Position numbers and translations under genes: made by a program. 44,671 bases of DNA from Bacteroidales bacterium (GTDB taxonomy: Bacteria > Bacteroidota > Bacteroidia > Bacteroidales > UBA932): NCBI GenBank assembly GCA_017443025.1, contig JAFSPG010000006.1, positions 1 through 44,671 on the forward strand. The letters run 5' to 3'. This document shows, in pieces, positions 34,601-40,612 of this stretch; the stretch's first letter is position 1, and each line of letters opens with the position of its first letter. The notes below the pieces were generated by a model. The model ran no database searches and was not told the DNA's origin. It worked only from the letters and a program-made list of their open reading frames with translations.

Positions 34601-34805
34601 TCAGCATATAAACGACATCAAGGTCAGGGAATATGCCGAGGTCTGCGTCGATTACAAGATGACCGGAGTCGGAGGATACGACAGCTGGGGCGCCAGGACA
34701 GAGCCCGGGCGCACTCTCTGGAGCGATGAATCATATTTATTCTCATTCTCAATCGTACCCGATAATTCACCTGCATATAAAAAAGCCAAAACCCAGTCGT
34801 TTTAA
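31644..34805 (+). CDS. GH2 beta-galactosidase
   Basis: A 1053-aa family 2 enzyme with a signal peptide (APALA|QISAH), so exported to the periplasm. It has the full LacZ layout: sugar-binding jelly roll (CLNGTWDFAY, VPGNWEVQGFGYPIYTN), immunoglobulin-like domains, a TIM barrel, a further Ig domain and the large C-terminal Bgal_small_N domain (GFRFRIPG, SYFGRGPEENYWDR). The acid/base is E463 in SLGNESGNG and the nucleophile E529 in PCEYAHAMGNS. It removes terminal beta-galactose. It is spaced three bases from both neighbours with the same junction, TAA-GAT-ATGAA. Confidence 0.93.
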   Translation: MKKILLFLCLASAPALAQISAHLDKNVLHVGTESPRTELFFYHSEAEAVNGLTNGPAGSPDYLCLNGTWDFAYFADGRDIPADFKAIKNWSSIKVPGNWEVQGFGYPIYTNTTYEFCPINPVPGKLPEVIEAGVYHRKFNLPASWKDKPVYLTLAGASAGVSVYLNGWPIGYAEDSKDPARYDISEYVNDGENELHLKIFRWCTGSFLECQDFWRISGIERDVYLTAETTPQDFDISIISTFGPDLKDGILKVSPLGLPDNIPFKVKLIDAATGKVVFEKSAKLSDGPVEGIVANAKKWTAETPYLYTLVLKVADKYTAFDVGFRRFEMGKVKKDGKEYPVFLVNGQPVKFKGVNYHEHNPETGHYVTKDLILKDLLLMKQMNVNAIRTCHYPQSREFYELCDRLGFYVYDEANIETHGMGYNITRTLGNNPEWGIHHFDRLMAMYHRTANYPCVTILSLGNESGNGVNFYDCYRHLKAIELKEMNRPVVYERAQEEWNTDILVPMYPGANWFQRIGETIPSRPGIPCEYAHAMGNSTGSLDLQWEQIYKYPNTQGGFIWDWVDQGLKEVDADGKVYFTYGGDYGKGLPSDGNFLCNGIVNPDRNPHPAAAEVKWNYQNIKVSATDDGGFEVFNRFYFTSLDGYTLRWALEEDGIRRIGGNIALSAGPQTSEKVVLALPKLRKDCESRLRFETIDPSGAVVATDGVLLENGARAKYAYKFGGASYTDDGAVVTLSNGQAKLVFDKAAGIVSSYTYKGKSLIDKAFGLRPNFWRAPNDNDYGNGWPQRTQIWKSASNSFTAKVSKDKDTEALIVDYSLPGNGHYIVRYTLDAHGVLQVEACFTGCNLDYSGKASHKGNTIKQVVELPRIGFRFRIPGADAFSYFGRGPEENYWDRYEGMLPGVYTSSAAAECYPYVRPQETGHHTGARWLDIQKNLTVVGSEFEFNVLRCSVEDLDSEEADAPYMWHNSSPDEDHSIEAGRNIYRKHQHINDIKVREYAEVCVDYKMTGVGGYDSWGARTEPGRTLWSDESYLFSFSIVPDNSPAYKKAKTQSF

Positions 34806-34808
34806 GAT

Positions 34809-36251
34809 ATGAAGTCTTCCCTGATATTGCTTGCCTGGGCCGCACTCGCCGCTGCAGGGTGCAGTGCAGGCACCGAGCCCGAGGCCTTCGGCCCGGTACC
34901 CACTCCAGCCCAGCTCCGCTGGCAACGCTCCGAAATGAATATGTTCGTGCATTTCGGACCGAACACCTACTCCGGACTTGAATGGGGCAGCGGACGCGAG
35001 AGCAGCAATCTTTTCAGCCCCGACAGTCTCGACTGTGCCCAGTGGGCAGGTCTGGCTAAAGAGACTGGTTTTGGCGGAGTAATCCTGACGGCAAAACATC
35101 ACGACGGCTTCTCGCTCTGGAACAATCCGTCCAGCAAGCATTCAGTAGCGTACAGTGCCTGGCGCAGCGGGGCGGGCGACGTTCTTGCAGAACTGTCGGC
35201 CGCCTGCAGCGAGGCAGGAGTTGGATTCGGAGTATATCTTTCGCCCTGGGACAGAAACCATCCTTACTATGGCAGCGACAAGTACAATGCCGCTTACGCC
35301 GAGGCACTCGAGAGCGTTCTGACGGGCTATGGTCCCCTGTTCGAAATGTGGTTCGACGGGGCCTGCGGCGAAGGGCCGAACGGCAAGAAGCAGGTATATG
35401 ACTGGAACCTCTTCCTCGGCAAGGTACGCGAGCATCAACCCGATGCCGTTGTTTTCAGCAATGTAGGCCCCGGCTGCCGCTGGGTCGGTAACGAAGAGGG
35501 CCGGGCAGCCGAAACCAACTGGAATACTTTCACGCCCGAGGCTCACGACGCCAGCCGCAGCAGCGTCCCCGGCGATTATGAAAAATATCTTGGCGAAGGC
35601 GACGAAGGCGGACAGTACTGGATTCCTTCCGAGGTGGATGTTTCCATAAGGCCGGGATGGTTCTGGAGGGCCTCGGAAAACGACAAGGTTAAATCGCCTG
35701 AAGAACTTGTTAAAATTTACGAAGAGAGTGTTGGGCGTGGAGGCGTTCTGCTTCTGAATGTGCCTCCTACAGTTTCGGGAAGAATTCATCCCAATGATGT
35801 AGCCTCGCTTAAAGGTTTCAGGGCGGCGCTCGACAGTATATATGCGGTAAATCTCGCGCTGGGCGCGAAAGTGTCCGTTTCCGACAGTCGCGGCAGGAAT
35901 TTCAGCGGAGCAAAGATTGTCGATGGCAATCCCGACACCTATTGGGCCCCCTGCGACGACTGCGCCAGCCCATGGACAGCTACTCTGACATTTGAGAAGC
36001 CTGTAAGATTCAGCCGCATTGTTCTCGGAGAATATATTCCGCTTGGGCAGCGCATTGCCGAGTTCCGAATCGAGGCTCTGCAGCCGGACAGCGCGGATGC
36101 TCCCGAGAGCTGGATTCCTGTTGCCGACGGCACCACCATCGGCAACAAACGCATCCTTAATCTCGGCGCCACCGTCAGCACCACAGCCCTTCGCCTCACC
36201 ATAACCCGCTCTCTGGCAATACCTCTCCTGGCTGAACTGGGGCTGTATTAA
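34809..36251 (+). CDS. GH29 alpha-L-fucosidase
   Basis: A 480-aa lipoprotein (AALAAAGC|SAG) of family 29. Barrel motifs are MFVHFGPNTYSG, GGVILTAKHHDGFSLW and YLSPWDRNHPYYG; the nucleophile is D183 in FEMWFDGACGEG. A C-terminal discoidin/F5-8-type module (ISDSRGRNFS-like VSDSRGRNFSGAKIVDGN, LTFEKPVRFSRIVLGEY) probably binds sugar. It releases alpha-linked L-fucose and ends the GH3-GH2-GH29 run. Fucose then has a possible importer in the FucP-type gene 32 kb away. Compact GH29 enzymes without a Glu acid/base at a fixed position are common, so its linkage specificity is open. Confidence 0.92.
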   Translation: MKSSLILLAWAALAAAGCSAGTEPEAFGPVPTPAQLRWQRSEMNMFVHFGPNTYSGLEWGSGRESSNLFSPDSLDCAQWAGLAKETGFGGVILTAKHHDGFSLWNNPSSKHSVAYSAWRSGAGDVLAELSAACSEAGVGFGVYLSPWDRNHPYYGSDKYNAAYAEALESVLTGYGPLFEMWFDGACGEGPNGKKQVYDWNLFLGKVREHQPDAVVFSNVGPGCRWVGNEEGRAAETNWNTFTPEAHDASRSSVPGDYEKYLGEGDEGGQYWIPSEVDVSIRPGWFWRASENDKVKSPEELVKIYEESVGRGGVLLLNVPPTVSGRIHPNDVASLKGFRAALDSIYAVNLALGAKVSVSDSRGRNFSGAKIVDGNPDTYWAPCDDCASPWTATLTFEKPVRFSRIVLGEYIPLGQRIAEFRIEALQPDSADAPESWIPVADGTTIGNKRILNLGATVSTTALRLTITRSLAIPLLAELGLY

Positions 36252-36257
36252 CGGGGG

Positions 36258-36710
36258 TTAAAGGTCGCGCTCGAGGGAGCGGCGGATGTCTTTTTCTCGG
36301 ATTGTCTGCCGCTTGTCGTACTCTTTTTTACCCTTTGCAAGGGCTATGACAAGCTTGGCGTAGCCGTTGTCGGCGATGAAGAGCTTGACGGCGACGATAG
36401 TGTTGCCTTTGAGCTTGACTTCCTGGCGTAGATGCCTCAGTTCGCGCTTGGTAAGAAGGAGCTTGCGGTCGCGGACCGGCTCGTGCTGGCCCCAGGAGCC
36501 CCAGAAGTATTGGGAGATATTCATTCCCTTTACATAGAGCTGACCGCGGGTATCGAAGTAACAGAAAGCATCAACGAGTGAAGCCTTGCCGGCGCGGATG
36601 GATTTGATTTCCGTGCCGACAAGCTGAATACCGGCCGTGAAGGTCTCGAGGAACTCATAGTCGAACGAGGCCCGGCGGTTGCTTATCTGTACTTTACTCT
36701 TCGCTTTCAT
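36258..36710 (-). CDS. smpB: SsrA-binding protein SmpB
   Basis: A 150-aa RNA-binding protein that loads tmRNA onto stalled ribosomes for trans-translation. The start is placed at [20 protein letters not shown] rather than eight codons upstream, because the -7 promoter box lies at 36732. Family features are the beta-barrel [21 protein letters not shown], the central [10 protein letters not shown] and the basic tail [15 protein letters not shown]. It is convergent with the fucosidase gene (6 bases apart) and divergent from miaA. Confidence 0.95.
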   Translation of the reverse strand: MKAKSKVQISNRRASFDYEFLETFTAGIQLVGTEIKSIRAGKASLVDAFCYFDTRGQLYVKGMNISQYFWGSWGQHEPVRDRKLLLTKRELRHLRQEVKLKGNTIVAVKLFIADNGYAKLVIALAKGKKEYDKRQTIREKDIRRSLERDL

Positions 36711-36728
36711 TACTGAGTCACAAAAGGA

Positions 36729-36759
36729 TTGCAAATATACATAAAAATAGTCATCTTTG
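36729..36759. promoter_or_regulatory. Overlapping divergent promoter boxes of smpB and miaA
   Basis: Minus strand: TATATTTG (36739-36732), an exact -7 box for smpB, 22 bases before its ATG, with no clear -33. Plus strand: TTG (36729-36731), 20 bases, then CATCTTTG (36752-36759), one mismatch from TAnnTTTG, for miaA. The two boxes overlap, so the promoters may compete. Confidence 0.45.
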
Positions 36760-36775
36760 TAGAAAGCGTAAGGTG

Positions 36776-37825
36776 ATGATGCAGAATCTCAAAGAAGGTA
36801 AGCCGCACATAAATGCCACGGAATTGCTGCCTGACCGCGCGGGCGTGCCGCCGATGGCGGAGCTGCCGGAGGCTGAGGCCGCACCCGAGCCGGCCGCCCT
36901 TCTGGCGGCCTGGCAACGGCGAGAATTCGACCTCGTCTGCATTCTCGGCCCCACCGCCTCCGGCAAGACGGCCTACGCCGTCCGCCTCGCCCGCGCCTTG
37001 ACTGCCACTGCATCAGAGGATGGAATGGCAGCTCCATCCCATCCTGTAGCCGAGATTATCTCGGGCGATTCGAGACAGGTTTACAGGGGTATGGATATCG
37101 GCACGGGGAAGGATTTGAGCGAATACGGCGGGGTGCCCTATCATCTTATCGACATCGCTCCGGCGGGCTCCCGTTACACAATTTACGAATATCAGCGCGA
37201 TTTCGAGGCCGCCTATAAAGATATTGTCTCCCGAGGTGCTATACCAATCCTCTGCGGCGGCTCCGGCCTTTACATAGACGCCGCGACCTGCGGATACCAT
37301 CTTCCCGAAATTCCCCCGGATGAAGAACTCCGCGCCTCCCTTGAGGCCCTCGATACGCCGGCGCTACAGGCCCGGCTCCTCGCCCTCAACCCCGCCGCAG
37401 AAGAATCCACGCTCGAGTCCAGGCGCAGGATAATCAGAGCTATCGAGGTGGCGGAATATGAAGCATCCCACCCTGTCAACCGTTCCAATTATCTTCCGAA
37501 AAAGGTTTATTACATAGGGACTCTTGTCAGTCGCGAGGAGCGGGTAGCGCGGATAGACGCACGCCTCGACGCGCGCCTTAAGGAAGGCCTTGTAGAAGAG
37601 GTCCGGCGACTCCTGAATGAAGGAGTAAAGGCTGAAGACTTTGTGTATTACGGACTGGAATACAAATATGTAACCCAATATGTCCTCGGCATACTGAGCT
37701 ACGACGAAATGCGTACGCTGCTTGCCAATGCCATCCATCAGTTTGCCAAGCGGCAGATGACCTGGTTCCGCGGCATGGAGCGCCGCGGCGTCCAAATCCA
37801 CTGGATAAATCCCGATAACTTCTAA
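36776..37825 (+). CDS. miaA: tRNA dimethylallyltransferase MiaA, with N-terminal extension
   Basis: A 349-aa enzyme that adds dimethylallyl to A37 of tRNAs reading codons that begin with U. The P-loop is LGPTASGKT, the catalytic and binding region is [18 protein letters not shown], and later blocks are [21 protein letters not shown] and [12 protein letters not shown]. In most MiaA proteins the P-loop is within the first 15-20 residues. Here about 55 residues precede it, with no conserved motif (acidic and alanine-rich, [15 protein letters not shown]). The frame opens with a GTG at 36773; the ATGs at 36776 and 36779 are preferred. No alternative ATG lies close to the P-loop except at residue 27. 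Confidence 0.92.
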   Translation: MMQNLKEGKPHINATELLPDRAGVPPMAELPEAEAAPEPAALLAAWQRREFDLVCILGPTASGKTAYAVRLARALTATASEDGMAAPSHPVAEIISGDSRQVYRGMDIGTGKDLSEYGGVPYHLIDIAPAGSRYTIYEYQRDFEAAYKDIVSRGAIPILCGGSGLYIDAATCGYHLPEIPPDEELRASLEALDTPALQARLLALNPAAEESTLESRRRIIRAIEVAEYEASHPVNRSNYLPKKVYYIGTLVSREERVARIDARLDARLKEGLVEEVRRLLNEGVKAEDFVYYGLEYKYVTQYVLGILSYDEMRTLLANAIHQFAKRQMTWFRGMERRGVQIHWINPDNF

Positions 37826-37836
37826 ACAAACATATT

Positions 37837-38451
37837 ATGCGCAGAATCATCATTTTAGCAATAAGCCTGCTCATGGGGCTGACGATGAAAGCTCAGCCCG
37901 TACAGGGCAAGCAGCCGGAGCATTTCGAATTTGACGGAGTGCCGATGGACCGCACAATCGTCCAGTTCAAGATTAATATGTCGGTGCGTGGATACAGCAT
38001 CGACAAGGAAGCATCCAATGAGCAGGAAAACATGATTGCCTTCCAGGGCGCCTATTCCGGATATCACGTATGGGTATATACCTTTTACGCACCCGGCACC
38101 AAACACGTTTATGAGGCCCAGGCCGAGTTCCCTTATACCAGCCGCCAGATGGCCGAGTCCCAGTGGCAGTGGTTCAAGGACCAGTTCGAGCGCAAGATAG
38201 TTTCGGCGAACCTGGGATATTCCCAGACAAACGGAGTCGGGGTAGGCCCAGGTGGAAGGGTTTATTATATGATGGTCAACCGCCAGCCCAAGCCCCGCTT
38301 CGCCGATGGTCCGGCAACCCTGGGAACGGTATATATGTATGTCGATAAAATGAGCTCAAGCAGCCCTTACTATACCGACGAAGACCACGCCTATAACCTC
38401 GTAATGGGCTTCATTGACACGATCCACGACGCAGAGAAATCCGGAAGGTAA
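37837..38451 (+). CDS. Exported hypothetical protein
   Basis: A 204-aa protein with a signal peptide (MRRIIILAISLLMGLTMKA|QP), so periplasmic or secreted. The mature part contains HFEFDGVPMDRTIVQFKINM, a region that recalls a small alpha/beta stress or interaction domain of Bacteroidetes, but no family can be named. It lies 11 bases after miaA and 52 before ispF on the same strand and may be co-transcribed with them. The function is unknown. Confidence 0.75.
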   Translation: MRRIIILAISLLMGLTMKAQPVQGKQPEHFEFDGVPMDRTIVQFKINMSVRGYSIDKEASNEQENMIAFQGAYSGYHVWVYTFYAPGTKHVYEAQAEFPYTSRQMAESQWQWFKDQFERKIVSANLGYSQTNGVGVGPGGRVYYMMVNRQPKPRFADGPATLGTVYMYVDKMSSSSPYYTDEDHAYNLVMGFIDTIHDAEKSGR

Positions 38452-38503
38452 TTGGAATTGACGGGATTATTTCCTACTTTAGTGAATTCAAGCATCATTT
38501 AAG

Positions 38504-38986
38504 ATGAAAGATATCCGCATTGGAAATGGTTATGATGTTCACGCTCTTGCTGAGGGACTTGCAATGTTCCTCGGTGGCGTCAGGATTGACTGCCCCTTCG
38601 GCTTTGTCGCCCACTCCGACGGAGATGTAGCCATTCACGCCCTGTGCGACGCCATTTTAGGAGCCTTGGCAAAGGGCGACATCGGCAAGCATTTCCCCGA
38701 CAAGGACGACGCCTGGAAAGGCATCGACAGTAAGATTCTGCTCTCAAAGGTGTGTGAAATGGCAGCTACCGATGGCTGGAAGGTCGGGAATGCCGATATC
38801 ACCATCGCTCTTCAGCGACCTAAGCTCGCGCCGTACATCCAGGCCATGCGCGAAACCCTCGCCGGCGTCATGGACATTGCCGCCGACAGAGTATCCGTCA
38901 AGGCCACCACGACCGAACATCTCGGTTTCGTAGGCCGCGGAGAAGGCTGCGAAGTCTGGGCAAGCGTAATCCTTATCAAAGAATAA
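38504..38986 (+). CDS. ispF: 2-C-methyl-D-erythritol 2,4-cyclodiphosphate synthase
   Basis: A 160-aa trimeric zinc enzyme of the non-mevalonate isoprenoid pathway, which cyclises CDP-methylerythritol 2-phosphate. The zinc ligands D11, H13 and H45 have the exact spacing of the E. coli enzyme (D8, H10, H42). Other signatures are AHSDGDVAIHALCDAILGA, GDIGKHFPDKD and the C-terminal VKATTTEHLGFVGRGEG. It starts 52 bases after the exported hypothetical gene and is followed by the phosphatase after 13 bases. Confidence 0.96.
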   Translation: MKDIRIGNGYDVHALAEGLAMFLGGVRIDCPFGFVAHSDGDVAIHALCDAILGALAKGDIGKHFPDKDDAWKGIDSKILLSKVCEMAATDGWKVGNADITIALQRPKLAPYIQAMRETLAGVMDIAADRVSVKATTTEHLGFVGRGEGCEVWASVILIKE

Positions 38987-38999
38987 ATAGTTATATCAT

Positions 39000-40277
39000 A
39001 TGAAAATCAGAACGTTCATTCTATCTATTGTAACGCTCTTAGTTACAGCCAGCTTCGCTGCGGCTCAGGAAGATACTCCAGTCAATAAGTATCTCGCCGA
39101 GAATATCTTCAGGGCCTCGTTCAACCTGCATTGCTACGAGTTCCTGCCTATTCACGACACCCCCGCGCCGAAGGGATACAAGCCCTTCTATATCAGCCAT
39201 TACGGCCGTCACGGCTCAAGGTCGAGCAGCGACGAGCATTACATTCACGTCCGTGATGTCCTTCAGAAAGCCAAGGAGCAGGATTTGCTTACTCCTGCTG
39301 GCGACACCCTGCTTGACGTAACCCTCAAAATGATTGAAGTTTACAACGGCATGGAAGGACGCCTGACAGCTCGCGGAGCAAGGGAGCACCGCACCATCGC
39401 CCAGAGGATGTATAAGAGATTCCCCGCGCTATTCAAAAAGGGGAACAAAAAGGTCAGGGCTATCTCGAGTATGGTCCCCCGCTGTATAATAAGCATGAAC
39501 GCTTTTACCTGTGGTCTTACAGCGATGCAGCCAGACCTTGATATCTCCTTTGATACCGGAGAAGTATTCCACAAATACATAGCCAGGGGCAGCGGAGACA
39601 AATTGAAGGATAAGGTAAAGGATTATATGAAAAAGAATTACAAGGAGAAAACGCCAAACACGGCCTATACTCTTGGCAAGATTTTCAAAGATCCTGAGGC
39701 CGCAAAAGAAATTATCAAGCATCTCAAAGGCTTTCAGTGGGCTATTTTTGGCGTGGCCCGCAACATCGAGGCTTTCGATCTTGATTACAATCTCTTCGGG
39801 TACCTTACTTTCGAAGACATCTGCAACTTCCACGAAAAGAGCCGCATCAGTGCCTATCTCCGCCAGTGCAATTCGGAGGTTTTCGGCGACGAGAGGATGA
39901 AGAGATCCAAACGCCTGGTTGACACTATGGTATGCCGCGCCAATGAAGTTCTGGAAGGGAAAGACGTCAGGGTTGCCGATTTAATTTTCGGCCACGACTG
40001 GCCCTTCCTCGGGCTTGTATCATATATCGGCCTCGAGGGCGTAGGCGACAGGATGAGCATCGAGGAGGCGGCAGTCAGATGGAACGGCACCGCATATACT
40101 CCATTTGCAGCCAATGTGCAGATAATCTTCTACCGCAAGGGGGGCTCCAACAAGGATGTCCTGGTGAAGTTCCTCTTGAACGAGAAGGAAACTGCCATCC
40201 CGGCCCTCACCCCCGTTTCAGGACCATATTACCGCTGGAGCGACGTCGAGAAACATCTGAAAAGAGATTTCGACTAA
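39000..40277 (+). CDS. Exported histidine-type (acid) phosphatase
   Basis: A 425-aa protein with a signal peptide (VTASFAAA|QED) of the histidine phosphatase superfamily, branch 2. The catalytic RHG is in YISHYGRHGSRS (R70, H71) and the proton-donor motif is HD at 332-333 in IFGHDWPFLGL. Relatives include phytases, glucose-1-phosphatase and multiple-inositol-polyphosphate phosphatases; this one probably frees phosphate from an organic phosphate in the periplasm. The length fits (about 420). The substrate is not determined by what can be seen. Confidence 0.85.
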   Translation: MKIRTFILSIVTLLVTASFAAAQEDTPVNKYLAENIFRASFNLHCYEFLPIHDTPAPKGYKPFYISHYGRHGSRSSSDEHYIHVRDVLQKAKEQDLLTPAGDTLLDVTLKMIEVYNGMEGRLTARGAREHRTIAQRMYKRFPALFKKGNKKVRAISSMVPRCIISMNAFTCGLTAMQPDLDISFDTGEVFHKYIARGSGDKLKDKVKDYMKKNYKEKTPNTAYTLGKIFKDPEAAKEIIKHLKGFQWAIFGVARNIEAFDLDYNLFGYLTFEDICNFHEKSRISAYLRQCNSEVFGDERMKRSKRLVDTMVCRANEVLEGKDVRVADLIFGHDWPFLGLVSYIGLEGVGDRMSIEEAAVRWNGTAYTPFAANVQIIFYRKGGSNKDVLVKFLLNEKETAIPALTPVSGPYYRWSDVEKHLKRDFD

Positions 40278-40308
40278 ATATTCAAACTTGCAATATTTTA
40301 AAAAAAAA

Positions 40309-40339
40309 TTTGCAGTTGTTGAATTTCTCCTTATCTTTG
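40309..40339 (+). promoter_or_regulatory. Promoter of tRNA-Gly
   Basis: TTTG (40309-40312), a 19-base spacer and TATCTTTG (40332-40339), an exact Bacteroidetes promoter, 34 bases before the tRNA. Confidence 0.8.
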
Positions 40340-40373
40340 CAGTCCCGTTTCACCAAATGCGGGACAACATAAC

Positions 40374-40446
<73 letters not shown>

Positions 40447-40454
40447 CTTAAGAC

Positions 40455-40481
40455 AAACGACGGTCCTTGTGGCCGTCGTTT
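40455..40481 (+). terminator. Terminator after tRNA-Gly
   Basis: Hairpin AAACGACGG / CCGTCGTTT with a TCCTTGTGG loop, ending in a run of T. It immediately follows the tRNA. Confidence 0.7.
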
Positions 40482-40495
40482 TGGCTTAAATGCCA

Positions 40496-40608
40496 GAGAC
40501 TCGACGAGCGACCCTTGTCCCCCAAGGGGACCGCCGCTCATGCGGCGAGGGGGTAGTTAACAGTCGCGAGTCGCCCGCGTAGCGGGCTCGAGTCTCGTTT
40601 TCCGCTCT
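40496..40608 (+). repeat. Palindromic insertion carrying a partial tRNA-Gly duplicate
   Basis: The 3' part of tRNA-Gly is repeated: GTCGCGAGT (40563-40571) and TCGAGTCTCGTTTTCCGCTC (40588-40607, continuing to 40608). They are interrupted by a 16-base palindrome, CGCCCGCGTAGCGGGC, placed in what would be the T loop. The duplicate is preceded by a repeat C unit (GTCCCCCAAGGGGAC, GCCGCTCATGCGGC, AGGGGGTAG). GAGACTCGA at 40496 pairs with TCGAGTCTC at 40588, so the whole block can fold back. It ends just before the stop of the convergent MG2 gene. Confidence 0.75.
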
Positions 40609-40612
40609 CGGC

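Noticed and set aside
29310-36251. A standard polysaccharide utilisation locus
   Set aside because: No SusC/SusD pair, sensor or surface glycan-binding protein accompanies the three glycosidases.
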